DNA from: DATHBD01 sp035296325
GTDB taxonomy: Bacteria; Actinomycetota; Actinomycetes; Mycobacteriales; Micromonosporaceae
Direction: 5' to 3'
NCBI GenBank assembly: GCA_035296325.1
Contig: DATHBD010000070.1
Span: 186,001 to 250,000, forward strand
DNA length: 64,000 nucleotides
The notes under the pieces were generated by a model that ran no database searches, was not told the origin of the DNA, and saw only the letters and a list, made by a program, of their open reading frames with translations. Every line of letters begins with the position of its first letter. The first letter of the stretch is position 1. This document shows positions 40,012 through 50,069 of this stretch, piece by piece. Made by a program: the position numbers and the translations under genes.

Positions 40012-43000
40012 GTGGCCGGCGAAGGCGCATCCGTTGGCACTGTGTACGTCGAGATCAACCCCCGTGCGACGGCGTTCTGGGACAAGTTCGTCGCACAGGC
40101 ACGTCCCGGCGCGAACAAGGCCGGCGACGAGATCGGCGCGGCGGTTGGCCGGCAGCTTCAGGACAAGGTGTCGGGAGGTCTCGCCCGGGGCGTTGAGGCC
40201 GGCGCGGCGGCGGCCACCACGCGCGGCGCGAAGGTCGGCAAGGACATTGGCGACGCAGCCCGCAAGGGCATCGAGTCGGCGTTGAAGGCGCTGCCCGAGG
40301 CGAAGCTCGACGCGGACTCGTCGAAGATCGACCGGAAGGTCGCGGCGATCCGCGCCGACCTGGCCACCCTGAAAGACCAGAAGATCGGCGTCGACCTCGA
40401 CGCCGGCGAGGCGCAGACCCGGCTGGCGGCGCTGAGCCGCCAACTCGGTTCGCTGACCCGCGACATTGAGGCGGCGAAGGCCGCGGGCAAGAACATCCCG
40501 CTCAACGTCGACTCGCTCAAGGCACTGGCCGCGGTCGACGCACTCAAACGCAAGGTCGCGGAGTTCCAGCGCGATGCCTCAAAGCCGGTGAAGGTGCCGG
40601 TCGAGGCGGACACGGCCAAGATGGGCCAGCTTGAGCAGCTCATCGACCGGCGCATCGGCGGTGCCATCAAAGCCCTCCCGAATGTGGAACTGTCGGCCGA
40701 CTCGTCGGAGGCCGAGGCGAAGGTCGCCAAGCTCCGCCGGGACCTCGAGTCGCTGCAGTCGAAGCGCATCGGCGTCGACCTCAGCGCGGAGCAGGCCCTC
40801 GCTGAGATTGGCCGGATCAATCGGGAACTTTCCGACCTCGGGTCCAGCTCGGAGAGCATCCAGGTCCGGGCGGACACGGCAGCGGCTAGCGCACAACTCG
40901 CGACCGTTGAGGCTGAGGTGGCCCGGCTCGCCGGGTCCAACCCCACGGTCAGGGTCGACGTGGACGCTGGCGGTGCCGCCGCGCAGCTCGGGGCGGTCAA
41001 TGCCGCGGCGTCCGGCTCATCAGGCTCTATCGGGACCCTCATCGCCGCCGGCTTGGCGATCGGCCCCGCGATCATTCCGGTCGCGGCGGCGGCCACAGCA
41101 GCGATTGCCGCGATCGGTGCTGCGGCGGTCGCGGGTGGCATCGGCATCGGCGTGGGCGTCCTCGCCTTCACTGGCGTGACGAAGGCCGTGCAGGCGATGG
41201 GTGCCGCGCATGAGGAGGCTGGGAAGTCCGCCGCATCGAACGCGGCCAAGACGAGCCAGATCGCGTCGGCGGTGGCCCAGGCGCAGTCGGCGACAGCGTC
41301 TCTGGCGAACACGCGCGCTTCGGCGGCGTCGGCCGAGATCAGTGCGTCGCAGCGAGTTGCGCAGGCCGAGCAGCGATTGCAAACGGCGCGCAGCGACGCT
41401 GCGCAGGCTGCGGTGGCCGCCGCCGAGCGGGTCGCCGGTGCCGTGCGGTCGCTCGCAGTGGCGCGGCGGACCGCCACGTCGGCGCAGTTGTCGTCGGAAC
41501 GGGCCGTCACGAGCGCCGAGCAGTCGTTGACTGCGGCGCAGAATCAGGCGCGGATCTCCATCCTGGCGCTGACCGACGCGAAGAAGGCCGCCAAGCAGGC
41601 GAACGACGACTTGGCCACGTCGATCGCGCATCACGCTCTCGCAACCCGCCAAGCCGCCCTCGACGAGGAGTCGGCGCGCACGGCCCTCGCGAAGCTGAAC
41701 ACCGAGCTCGCCGGGAAGACCGACGCGGAGTCGCAGCAGCAGCGGGCGCAGGCGAAGCTGAACTACGACGAGGCGAAGCAGCGCGTGCTTGACCTGGGCG
41801 TGCAGCAGCAGCGCCTTGCTGAGCAGAAGGCCGAGTCGGACCGGGCCGGCATCGACGGGTCGAAGCAGGTTCTCGCCGCCCAGGAGACGATCGCCGCGGC
41901 GTCGGAGCGGGTGCGGAAGGCCGAGGCGGGCGTCAGCGACGCGCGCAGCGACTCGGCGGCGCAGGCGCAGCGGTCTGCGGAGCTGATCGCCGCGGCCGAG
42001 GCGGGGGTTGGGATCGCCCGGCAGGCCGAGACGCAGTCTGCGTTGAAGTCGACCGCGACTATCGGCGCCGCGGAGCAGGCCATTGCGGACGCCCGCCGTG
42101 GTCAGGCGGACCAGGCGCGGCAGGCTGCGTTCAGCATCGCTCAGGCGCAGCAGGCGGTTGTTTCGGCGCAGCAGCAGGTGCAGCAGGCGTCGCAGGACGC
42201 TGGGTCTGCCGGTTCGGCGTCGATGGACAAGCTGGCTACGGCCATGGCGGGGTTGTCGCCGGCCGGGCGCGAGTTCGCCACGTTCATCTTCGGGCTGAAG
42301 GGCACGTTCGACGACTTGCGGCGCACCGCCGAGGCGGGGGTGCTGCCCGGGGTGCAGGCCGGCATTGAGGCGCTCCTACCGAAGCTGCCCATGGTGAAGG
42401 CCCTTGTCGCCGATGTGGGCAAGGTGTTGGGCGACATGGCGAAGTCCGCCGGTGAGGCGTTGGCGTCACCGAAGTGGGAGCCGTTCTTCGCGTTCGTCAG
42501 CTCGACGGCGGGGCCGGCGCTGAAGGGCATGGGCGATGTCGTCGGCAACGTGGCGTTGGCGTTCGCGAATCTGATGGTGGCGTTCGGGCCGCTAACGGAG
42601 AAGTTCGGCGGCGGCCTTGTGGGCATGTCGGAGAAGTTCGCGGCGTGGGCGGCGGGCCTGTCGAACAACCCGTCGTTCAACAAGTTCCTGGACTACATCG
42701 CGGTCAACGGCGCGAAGGTCGTCGACCTCGGCGGGAAGATCGCCGAGGTAGTGGGAAAGATCGTCACCGGCCTCGCGCCGATCGGATCGATCGCGCTGAC
42801 TGGCCTCACCGGGTTCTTCGACATGCTGAGCAGCTTCTCGACGGCGCAGATCACTGCGATCGCAGTCGGGATCGCCGCCGTCGCTGCCGGCTTTGCCGTG
42901 TACAGCGTCGGCGCGGGCATCGCGACTGCCGCGACGAAGGGCTTTGGCGCGGCGATGGCCGCCACTCCCGTGGGCTTGATCGTCACCTTGCTGGCTGGGC

Positions 43001-45306
43001 TGGTCATCGGCGTGATCGCGGCCTACAACCACTTCGGCAAGTTCCGGGAGTTCGTTGACGCGGCGTGGGCGGGGATCAAGTCCGCCGCGGTGTCCGCGTG
43101 GGAGGGCGTCCTCAAGCCCGCCTTCAATGGCCTGAAGACAGCGATCATGGACGGCGTTGTGCCGGCCGTGCTGTGGCTGTGGCACAACGCCATCGAGCCG
43201 GCGTTCGTGGCGATCGGCGCGGTCGTGGTGGCCGCGTGGAACAACGTCATCAAGCCCGCGTTCGAGGCGCTCAAGACGTTCGTGTCCACGGTGCTGGGCC
43301 CGGCGATCATGTGGCTCCGGAACAACGCGGTCGTCCCCGCGTTCGAAGGCATCAAGTCGGCGATCAGCGTGGCATGGGCCGCGATCAAGGTCGTGTTCGA
43401 CGTCATCAACACGTTCATCCGCACCGTGCTCGGGCCGGTCTTCACATGGCTCTGGAACAACATCGTCCAGCCGGCGTGGACCGGGATCAAGGCGGTCATC
43501 GACGTCGCATGGGCTGCGATCAACGTGATCTTCGGCCTGGCCGAGGCGTACATCCGCAACGTGTTGGCGCCCGTGTTTATGTGGTTATGGAACAACGTGA
43601 TCACGCCCGTTTGGGCCGGGATCAAGCTGGCCATCGACGTCGCGTGGGCCGCGATCAAGGCGATCTTCGGCGTCATCGAGACGGTCGTCCGGACCGTGCT
43701 GGCCCCCGTGTTCACATGGCTTTGGAACGCTGTGATCACTCCGGTGTGGGCCGGCATCAAGCTGGCGATCGACATCGCCTGGACGGCAATAAAGATCATC
43801 TTCGGCTTGGTCGAGATCTACATCAAGGCCGTTCTCGCCCCCGTGTTCACGTGGCTCTGGAACAGCGTGATCACCCCCGTGTGGAACGGCATCAAGGCCG
43901 CAATCGACCTGGCCTGGAAGGGCATCCTCGTCATCTGGACCGCGATCAAGTGGCAGATCGACCACGTGCTCGCCCCGGTGTTCCGGTTCCTCCTCGACAA
44001 GGTCATCACCCCAATCTGGAACGGCATCAAGGACACCATCTCCGCCGTGTGGGACAAGTTCATCAAGCCCACGTTCACCGCCCTCGCCGACTTCATCGGC
44101 AACCACGTCGTCCCAGGCTTCCGCGCCGGGGTCGACGCGATCGGCAAGGCGTGGGAGGGCGTGAAGGAACTGGCCCGCAAGCCCGTCGAGTTCGTCGTCA
44201 ACAGCGTCATCAACCCGCTGATCCGCGGCTACAACAGCCTGGCCACGAAGTTCGGCGTCGGCACGGTCGGCGAGATCCAGGGCTTCGCCACCGGCGGCAT
44301 CGCCCCGGCGTACAGCGGCGTCATCCCCGGCTACACGCCCGGGCGGGACACGCAACTCATCGCCGTGGGCGGTGGCGAGGCGATCCTCCGGCCCGAGGTC
44401 ACCCGCGCCCTGGGCCCATCGGCAATCCACGAGTGGAACGCGGCGGCCCGGTCAGGCGGCGTGGCCGGCGCAGCGAAGGCCATGGGCATTCCGGGGTTCG
44501 CGGTCGGCGGCATCGTCGGGTCGGTCCTTGACGGGGTCGCCAACCCCGGCGCGTGGCTGCGCCGCCAGTACCAGGGCGCGGTCGGCAAGTTGGGCCAGTA
44601 CGGCGACCTGGGCAAGATGCTCGCGAACATGCCGGAGAACCTCGTCAACGGCATGCTCGGCCTGGTCAAAGGCATGCTCGCCCGGGTCACTGAGGGCAGC
44701 GGCGGCACGATGCGGGCCCTTGGAGCCGCGTCCGGGGCGCCGCCCGGGGCACCGATCGGCCCGACCGGCTCGGGCTGGGCGTGGCAGATCGGCAGGCTCC
44801 GCCAGGCGTTCCCCGGGCTGGCCCTGTACTCCGGCCTACGCCCAGGCGCGGTCACCAGCTCGGGCAACGCGTCGTGGCACAGCAAAGGCCGAGCCGTGGA
44901 CATCCCGCCCCGCAAGGACGTCTTCGACTGGATCTTGTCGAACTACGGGTCGAGGTCGAAGGAACTGATCTCGAAGCTCGACCCGGCGCACAACATCTAC
45001 AACGGCCAGTACCACCGGTTCTCCGCGTCGCTGCTCGCCAACCACGGCCTACCCGGAGAGCCCAACGCGCACATCCACTGGGCCTACGACCAGGGCGGGC
45101 CGCTCCCGCCAGGCCTGACCATGGCGTACAACGGCACCGGCAAAACGGAGTGGGTGTTCACCGAGGACCAGTTGAAGAGCATGGCCGCCGGCGGCAAAGG
45201 CGGAGGTGGCGGGCCCACCGTCAACATCAACGTCAACGGCTCGGACCAGTCGCCACGCGAAATCGCCCAGCAGGTCAAGAGCGAACTCGCCTGGGCAATG
45301 CGATGA
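40012..45306 (+). CDS. Tape measure protein with C-terminal M15-like peptidase domain
   Basis: The product has 1764 residues. Coiled coil rich in Ala/Lys/Glu covers about 90-330 and 400-740, with a hydrophobic segment at about 340-390. Seven 45-residue repeats, each marked by WLWN and (I/V)TPVW, lie at about 1050-1370. Residues about 1585-1700 hold a D,D-peptidase-like domain: LYSGLRPGAV, SSGNASWHSKGRAVDI and HIHWAYD supply His, Asp, His zinc ligands. The length sets tail length, roughly 0.15 nm per residue in known phages. The peptidase probably opens the cell wall during DNA entry. Confidence 0.92.
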   Translation: MAGEGASVGTVYVEINPRATAFWDKFVAQARPGANKAGDEIGAAVGRQLQDKVSGGLARGVEAGAAAATTRGAKVGKDIGDAARKGIESALKALPEAKLDADSSKIDRKVAAIRADLATLKDQKIGVDLDAGEAQTRLAALSRQLGSLTRDIEAAKAAGKNIPLNVDSLKALAAVDALKRKVAEFQRDASKPVKVPVEADTAKMGQLEQLIDRRIGGAIKALPNVELSADSSEAEAKVAKLRRDLESLQSKRIGVDLSAEQALAEIGRINRELSDLGSSSESIQVRADTAAASAQLATVEAEVARLAGSNPTVRVDVDAGGAAAQLGAVNAAASGSSGSIGTLIAAGLAIGPAIIPVAAAATAAIAAIGAAAVAGGIGIGVGVLAFTGVTKAVQAMGAAHEEAGKSAASNAAKTSQIASAVAQAQSATASLANTRASAASAEISASQRVAQAEQRLQTARSDAAQAAVAAAERVAGAVRSLAVARRTATSAQLSSERAVTSAEQSLTAAQNQARISILALTDAKKAAKQANDDLATSIAHHALATRQAALDEESARTALAKLNTELAGKTDAESQQQRAQAKLNYDEAKQRVLDLGVQQQRLAEQKAESDRAGIDGSKQVLAAQETIAAASERVRKAEAGVSDARSDSAAQAQRSAELIAAAEAGVGIARQAETQSALKSTATIGAAEQAIADARRGQADQARQAAFSIAQAQQAVVSAQQQVQQASQDAGSAGSASMDKLATAMAGLSPAGREFATFIFGLKGTFDDLRRTAEAGVLPGVQAGIEALLPKLPMVKALVADVGKVLGDMAKSAGEALASPKWEPFFAFVSSTAGPALKGMGDVVGNVALAFANLMVAFGPLTEKFGGGLVGMSEKFAAWAAGLSNNPSFNKFLDYIAVNGAKVVDLGGKIAEVVGKIVTGLAPIGSIALTGLTGFFDMLSSFSTAQITAIAVGIAAVAAGFAVYSVGAGIATAATKGFGAAMAATPVGLIVTLLAGLVIGVIAAYNHFGKFREFVDAAWAGIKSAAVSAWEGVLKPAFNGLKTAIMDGVVPAVLWLWHNAIEPAFVAIGAVVVAAWNNVIKPAFEALKTFVSTVLGPAIMWLRNNAVVPAFEGIKSAISVAWAAIKVVFDVINTFIRTVLGPVFTWLWNNIVQPAWTGIKAVIDVAWAAINVIFGLAEAYIRNVLAPVFMWLWNNVITPVWAGIKLAIDVAWAAIKAIFGVIETVVRTVLAPVFTWLWNAVITPVWAGIKLAIDIAWTAIKIIFGLVEIYIKAVLAPVFTWLWNSVITPVWNGIKAAIDLAWKGILVIWTAIKWQIDHVLAPVFRFLLDKVITPIWNGIKDTISAVWDKFIKPTFTALADFIGNHVVPGFRAGVDAIGKAWEGVKELARKPVEFVVNSVINPLIRGYNSLATKFGVGTVGEIQGFATGGIAPAYSGVIPGYTPGRDTQLIAVGGGEAILRPEVTRALGPSAIHEWNAAARSGGVAGAAKAMGIPGFAVGGIVGSVLDGVANPGAWLRRQYQGAVGKLGQYGDLGKMLANMPENLVNGMLGLVKGMLARVTEGSGGTMRALGAASGAPPGAPIGPTGSGWAWQIGRLRQAFPGLALYSGLRPGAVTSSGNASWHSKGRAVDIPPRKDVFDWILSNYGSRSKELISKLDPAHNIYNGQYHRFSASLLANHGLPGEPNAHIHWAYDQGGPLPPGLTMAYNGTGKTEWVFTEDQLKSMAAGGKGGGGGPTVNINVNGSDQSPREIAQQVKSELAWAMR
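43174..44121 (+). repeat. Seven 45-residue (135-base) coding repeats in the tape measure
   Basis: The WLW (or equivalent) codons begin at 43174, 43312, 43447, 43582, 43717, 43852 and 43987. All but the first interval are exactly 135 bases. The consensus includes VLAPVFTWLWNxVITPVWxG, IK, AID and AWAAIK. Expansion or loss of units would change tail length in steps. Confidence 0.85.
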
Positions 45307-45323
45307 CGGGGCGGTGGTGACAC

Positions 45324-46250
45324 ATGCCGATCCCCGCAGGGGTATACGTCTCCCCCGAAGCGTTCGTTGCTCTGTCCGCGTACCGGCCGCCAACCACAGC
45401 ACTTGTCGCCGCCCACCTGCGCCTCGACGACTGGGCCGCGAACGCTGTCGACTACAACGGCACGGAGTGGTGGGCGACCGGGTTCGACGGCTGGTGGGGC
45501 GGGTCCTCCATGCGGACCGGCGCGACGGAGCGACCATCAGACCATGGCGGGTTCGACGGACCGTCGTACCTCGGGCCGCGCACCATGACCATCAGCGGCG
45601 TCACGCTCGCACCAACGACCGACCTGGTCCTACTGGCGCGGGACACGATCGTTTCGCTGTGCTCCGATCTTCGTTCGCTGTACCCGTTGGTCGTGACGGA
45701 AACGTCGGGCCTAACCCGGCAGTGCATGGTTCGCATCGTCGGCGACCCCAAGGTTGCCGACCTGAACGAGACGGCGTTCGAGTGGCAGATGTCCCTCGTC
45801 GCCCCGGACCCGCGCCGCTACTCCACGTCGGAGACGGTCCTGACGATGACCGCACCCGCCGACCCGGTGGGCGGTTTGGTGGTGCCGTTCTCGGTGCCGT
45901 TCTCGATCGTGTCGGTGGGGTCATCCTCAACGACGGAGACGGTCACGAACGGCGGGACGTTCGGCACGCGGCCGGTGATCACGTTCTCGGGTCCGCTGTC
46001 GAACCCTCAGATCACCAATGTGACGACCGGGCAAACGATGGCGTTGACGTCGGTGATCGCCGGCGGCGAGTGGGTGGTGCTCGACTTCGACCGCCGCTCA
46101 GTCCTCCTGAACGGCATCACGTCGCGCGCGTCGACAATCCTGCACGGTTCGGCCTGGTGGGAGCTTGCCCCGGGCGTGAACGAGCTGCAGTTGGCGGCGG
46201 CCGACGGCGAGGGTTCCGCGACGGTGCGGTTCCGCTCAGCCTGGCGCTAG
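45324..46250 (+). CDS. Distal tail (Dit-like) protein
   Basis: The product has 308 residues. It starts GVYVSPEAFVAL. YLGPRTMTISGVTLAPTTDLVLLARDTI and WQMSLVAPDPRRYS are typical of the siphovirus tail component family. The C-terminal beta galectin-like part has GTFGTRPVITFSGPLSNPQITN. It forms the tail-tip hub ring after the tape measure. Confidence 0.8.
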   Translation: MPIPAGVYVSPEAFVALSAYRPPTTALVAAHLRLDDWAANAVDYNGTEWWATGFDGWWGGSSMRTGATERPSDHGGFDGPSYLGPRTMTISGVTLAPTTDLVLLARDTIVSLCSDLRSLYPLVVTETSGLTRQCMVRIVGDPKVADLNETAFEWQMSLVAPDPRRYSTSETVLTMTAPADPVGGLVVPFSVPFSIVSVGSSSTTETVTNGGTFGTRPVITFSGPLSNPQITNVTTGQTMALTSVIAGGEWVVLDFDRRSVLLNGITSRASTILHGSAWWELAPGVNELQLAAADGEGSATVRFRSAWR

Positions 46251-46333
46251 CCCTCTTCAACCCCATCCCGCGGTCGTCTTTTGCGCCCGCGGCTTTCACC
46301 GTGCCCGGCTGACGACGACGGAGAGGCCATCCC

Positions 46334-47437
46334 ATGCCGACGTATGACCCGTGGGCTCTTGACGCGTCAGTGAACGTCCCCGCCTACACGGGGCAGGAAC
46401 TTCGCCTCGGCACGGTCAGCCCCGTGTTCGCCGGGTCGACGAACCCGCTCGGGGTGCGGTCCGGGGTGAAGGGCACCGCGGCGCAGACGGACCTGCTGGT
46501 GCAGGCGCAGAGCACGCCCAACATGACCGTGAAGGTCAACCCTGGCATGGCCGTGATCCAGGGGTCGAGCACCTCCGCGCAGGGCGCGTACAGCTACGCC
46601 CTCGCCGACGTGACGACGTTGACGATTGCCGCGTCGCACGTGTCGCTGGTCCGTAAGGATCTGATCGTTGCCCGCGTCCGCGACGCCCTCGTCATCGGCA
46701 ACGACCGGGACGGACCGCCGCCGGTCGTGATCGCTGGGACGCCTGGAGGCGGCACTCCGGCGCTACCCGCTGACGGTTCGTACGTGACGCTGGCCGAGGT
46801 CAACGTGGGTGCTGGGGTTTCGAGCATCACGTCGGGCAACGTGGCTGACCGTCGCCCGTTCGCCGCCGCGCTGGGCGGGTCTATCCCGTGGATCGGCACC
46901 GCGCCCACGTCGATGCCGCCTGGGCAGTTGAACGCCGACATCACCGTGCCCACCGCCACGGTGCCGTACCACTTCAACGGCACCACCAACCTCCGCCTCG
47001 CGGACGCCACCAACGCGGTCACGCACATCTACTCGAAGCGCCGCGTGAGCGGCAACTTCGCCGCCGTTACCGGCGCGACCGCCGTGACCCAGTTCAGCAA
47101 GGGCGTCGCGCTGGCCGTGTCGACCGCGTACCGGGTCACAGTGAACGCCCGCGTCATTTCCACGGTCACGAACGACACGGCACTGGTCAGCTTGTACGCC
47201 AACGGAGACCTGCAGGCGACGACCCCGTTGGCGCTGCCTGACAACGACTACTGTGGCCTCGCCGTCATCGACACCACGTACGTCACGGGCCCAGCCCAGA
47301 CGAGCGCAACGTTCGCGGTGCTGCTGCAACGAGGCAACGCCGCCGCGTCGTCGATGACGATGTTTGCTCAGACGGGGTACCCGTTCGAGTTCACGGTTCT
47401 GCGGCTGGGCACGAACACCGCACTCGTCGAGGCGTAA
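46334..47437 (+). CDS. Minor tail/baseplate protein
   Basis: The product has 367 residues, beta-rich (VKVNPGMAVIQGSSTSAQGAYSYALADV; YVTLAEVNVGAGVSSIT). It resembles minor tail proteins between Dit and the hub. The C-terminal half may be a small carbohydrate-binding-like or trimerising domain. The 83-base gap before it has two CCGCGG copies that could pair. Confidence 0.65.
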   Translation: MPTYDPWALDASVNVPAYTGQELRLGTVSPVFAGSTNPLGVRSGVKGTAAQTDLLVQAQSTPNMTVKVNPGMAVIQGSSTSAQGAYSYALADVTTLTIAASHVSLVRKDLIVARVRDALVIGNDRDGPPPVVIAGTPGGGTPALPADGSYVTLAEVNVGAGVSSITSGNVADRRPFAAALGGSIPWIGTAPTSMPPGQLNADITVPTATVPYHFNGTTNLRLADATNAVTHIYSKRRVSGNFAAVTGATAVTQFSKGVALAVSTAYRVTVNARVISTVTNDTALVSLYANGDLQATTPLALPDNDYCGLAVIDTTYVTGPAQTSATFAVLLQRGNAAASSMTMFAQTGYPFEFTVLRLGTNTALVEA

Positions 47438-47440
47438 CCC

Positions 47441-48538
47441 GTGGCCACCTACCGGTACCTGTTCGCGGACCTACTGAGCGGCGCGCTCATCGAGGAGTTG
47501 CCGGTGAACTGCGACCGGTTCAGCAGCGGACTCAACGGCGTGGGTGCGCTGTCGTGCACGTTGGACCTCACCGACCTGGGCGGTGTGGACGCGGCGGGCG
47601 CCACCGTCCCCGACCACACCGCCGTGTACGTGGAACGCGACGAGCGGACCCTCGTGTGGGGCGGGATCGTCACGAAACGCCGACCGATCAACAACGGGCG
47701 GGGCGCGAGCATCGAGGCTGCCACGTTCGAAAGTTACCTGGGGCGGCGCAGCATCAAGTCCGACTGGTCGTTCGTCGGCGACGACATGTTCAACGTGGTC
47801 AGGACGTTTCTGTACCTGCTCCCGACGCAGACGAACGGGGACCTGCGCATCACGGTCGACCCGGACATCATGTCTGGCCAGTCGTACACGGGCGCGTGGG
47901 TCGGCAAGGAGCGGGCCAACATGCTCGCGGAGATCACGAAGCTGGCCGCGCAGCCACCGGGGTTCGAGTTCACGATCGTCGTGGACCGCGACACCAACGG
48001 CGTGTTCACGCACCAAATGGTGTTGGCCGCGCCGCACATGTCGGCCACCATCGACCCGATCGTGCTGGAGTACCCGTCGGGCAGTGTCTCGTTGTACGAC
48101 TACCCGGAGGACCGCACCGGCGCGCCGAACGCTTTGACTGGCATTGGGCAGGGCGAGGGGGCGGCGATGCTGCTGTACGAGGTGGTCGACGACGACGACC
48201 TGGCCGCCGGGTTCCCGATCTTCGAGGGCGTGTTCTCCGCCAAGGACGAGGTCAGCTTCGACCGGCTGGTGATCCGGACTGCCGAGGTGCAGCGGGCCGG
48301 GCTGGGCGAGTCGACTGTGCCGACCGTGACTTTGTTCGGCGATGCGTCGCCGGCGTTCGGGGAGTACCCGTTGGGTGTGCCGGCGCGGCTGCGGATCACG
48401 TCGCCGTACCACCCGGCCACCGTGTCGGGCGGCCCCGGAATTGATGAGATGCGCCGGGTCACGGGCTGGTCCGTTGTGCCCGGCCAGGCGGGCAGGGCTG
48501 AACAGGTCACGTTGGCGCTCGGTCAGGCGGCGACATGA
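47441..48538 (+). CDS. Tail hub protein (gp37/Tal N-terminal-like)
   Basis: The product has 365 residues. YRYLFADLLSGALIEELPVN, VYVERDERTLVWGGIVTKRRP, ATFESYLGRR, PGFEFTIVVDRDTNGV and ALGLGQ-like ends (VTLALGQ) match the siphovirus ReqiPepy6 gp37-like hub family, related to the gp27 fold. It attaches fibres to the tail tip. Confidence 0.72.
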   Translation: MATYRYLFADLLSGALIEELPVNCDRFSSGLNGVGALSCTLDLTDLGGVDAAGATVPDHTAVYVERDERTLVWGGIVTKRRPINNGRGASIEAATFESYLGRRSIKSDWSFVGDDMFNVVRTFLYLLPTQTNGDLRITVDPDIMSGQSYTGAWVGKERANMLAEITKLAAQPPGFEFTIVVDRDTNGVFTHQMVLAAPHMSATIDPIVLEYPSGSVSLYDYPEDRTGAPNALTGIGQGEGAAMLLYEVVDDDDLAAGFPIFEGVFSAKDEVSFDRLVIRTAEVQRAGLGESTVPTVTLFGDASPAFGEYPLGVPARLRITSPYHPATVSGGPGIDEMRRVTGWSVVPGQAGRAEQVTLALGQAAT

Positions 48539-48783
48539 GCACGATCACCCCACCCCACGACGAGAACGCGTTGGCCCGGCGCCTGAAGGCCATCGAGGAT
48601 CGCATCAGCACGCTGGACCGGGCGCCGCGGCTCGGCAACGCCACGGTGAGCGGCTCGATCACCATCGACGGCGGCACGTTGATTCTGGTCCACCGCGACA
48701 CGAACGCCGTGCTGGCCACGTTCGGCCCGACCGGCTGGGTTCTGTACAACAGCAACGGCACCATCGCGCTCCAGTCGACCTGA
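48535..48783 (+). CDS. Small tail-tip protein
   Basis: The product has 82 residues. A short coiled coil (NALARRLKAIEDRISTLDRAP) is followed by small beta repeats (GNATVSGSITIDGGTLILVHRDTNAVLATFGP). It looks like a trimeric tail-tip knob. The ATG overlaps the hub stop. Confidence 0.6.
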   Translation: MSTITPPHDENALARRLKAIEDRISTLDRAPRLGNATVSGSITIDGGTLILVHRDTNAVLATFGPTGWVLYNSNGTIALQST

Positions 48784-48818
48784 CCGGCGACCTTCAACCA
48801 ACCAGTAGGAGGTTCGCC

Positions 48819-49583
48819 GTGGGCTACACAGGGCCGTGGCGCGTCGCGAAGTCCCTCATCGTCCTTCACAACCAGCTACGGCCGCTCGCGCCCAAAGCGC
48901 CCGCGACGTCGTTCGGCACCATCGCGGACCTCGCGCACAACTCCACCTCGGAGCACTACCCGCACATCTACCCAACCTTGGGCAAGACGGCGGTGGTGTG
49001 CGCGAAGGACTTCCCCCTCGCCGACCGGCTGGACCCCCGGGCGGTGCTCGAGCAGATTCGGCTGAGCCGCGACCCGCGGGTGAAGTACGCGATCTCCTGC
49101 GGGCAGATGTTCTCCAGCTACCCCGTCACGGGCTACCCGGCGTGGACGTGGCGGCCGTACGGCGGCAAGGACAAGCATTTCGACCATGGCCACCTGAGCG
49201 TCGTCGGCGACGCCCGCGCCGACGACATCCGGCCGTGGCGCATCGCACCGCCTATCGTCTCGAAGCCAGCCATGCAAGCCATAGGAGATGACATGCCCGA
49301 AGACCTCGTTGTGAGCCTCCGCGCGCTGCTGCAGCACTACGACGGCAAGTCCGGCATCGGCGGCGACTCGTGGATCGCGCTGGTCTTGGAAAAGAACGTG
49401 CAGGCAAAGGTGGCCGACCTCGTGGGGCGCCCCGCTCCATCGCTGACCCTTACTGACGCGCAGGTCGCCGCAATCGCCGAGCGCGCCGACGCCGCCAGTT
49501 CGGAACGCCTCGCCGCAGTGGAGCGAAAACTTGACCGACTGTTGTCGGCGCTGGGCAGCGCCGACAACGAGCCGCCCGCCTGA
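48819..49583 (+). CDS. Endolysin, M15/Hedgehog-like peptidase
   Basis: The product has 254 residues. The catalytic domain spans 1-150: HNSTSEHYPHIYP, VVCAKDFPLADRLDP, SRDPRVKYAISCGQMFSSYP and KHFDHGHLSVVGD give the His, Asp, His zinc site of actinophage L,D- or D,D-peptidase lysins. The C-terminal 90 residues include LVVSLRALLQHYDGKSGIGG and a coiled coil (RADAASSERLAAVERKLDRLL), possibly for wall binding or oligomerisation. No signal peptide, so it depends on a holin. AGGAGG precedes the GTG. Confidence 0.8.
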   Translation: MGYTGPWRVAKSLIVLHNQLRPLAPKAPATSFGTIADLAHNSTSEHYPHIYPTLGKTAVVCAKDFPLADRLDPRAVLEQIRLSRDPRVKYAISCGQMFSSYPVTGYPAWTWRPYGGKDKHFDHGHLSVVGDARADDIRPWRIAPPIVSKPAMQAIGDDMPEDLVVSLRALLQHYDGKSGIGGDSWIALVLEKNVQAKVADLVGRPAPSLTLTDAQVAAIAERADAASSERLAAVERKLDRLLSALGSADNEPPA

Positions 49584-49600
49584 ATGCCCGGGCCGGCGAG

Positions 49601-50065
49601 ATGAGCGACCCAGGTGAGGCGTTGGGGCATTGGCGCCGCGCCGCCGGCTACTACGCGTGGCGGACCACCGTCGCCGCCCTGATCGTGTTGGTCGTGGGCT
49701 GGGACGCGGTGTCGCTCCTCGCGTTTCCCGACACTGGATACGCCAGCGTGAGCTTCACGTTCTTGCGCAACGTGAACCCGTGGGGCATGCGCGGCTACGG
49801 CCCGCCGCTGGCTGTGCTGTTCATGCTGACCCTGTACGCGTTTGGTAGGCATCGCGGCGGCGCGGGCAACCCGTACATCCTGATGCGCGGCTGCCTGGGA
49901 GCGGTCGCGGCTTGGTACACGATGTGGACGTTCGGGATTGTCGGCTCGTGGTTCGTGACCGGCGAGGTCGGCAACTTGGGCGTCGGGGAACTGCTGTTCA
50001 TCGCCGTGGTTTCCGTGATCTTGGCCCGCACGACACCTTCCGCTAAACCGCCGTCGAGGAGATGA
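49601..50065 (+). CDS. Multi-pass membrane protein in the lysis region
   Basis: The product has 154 residues with about four hydrophobic segments (20-42, 66-82, 94-116, 124-142). It may be a holin-like or membrane-disruption partner. A separate holin candidate lies at 53.6 kb. Confidence 0.55.
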   Translation: MSDPGEALGHWRRAAGYYAWRTTVAALIVLVVGWDAVSLLAFPDTGYASVSFTFLRNVNPWGMRGYGPPLAVLFMLTLYAFGRHRGGAGNPYILMRGCLGAVAAWYTMWTFGIVGSWFVTGEVGNLGVGELLFIAVVSVILARTTPSAKPPSRR

Positions 50066-50069
50066 GCTG

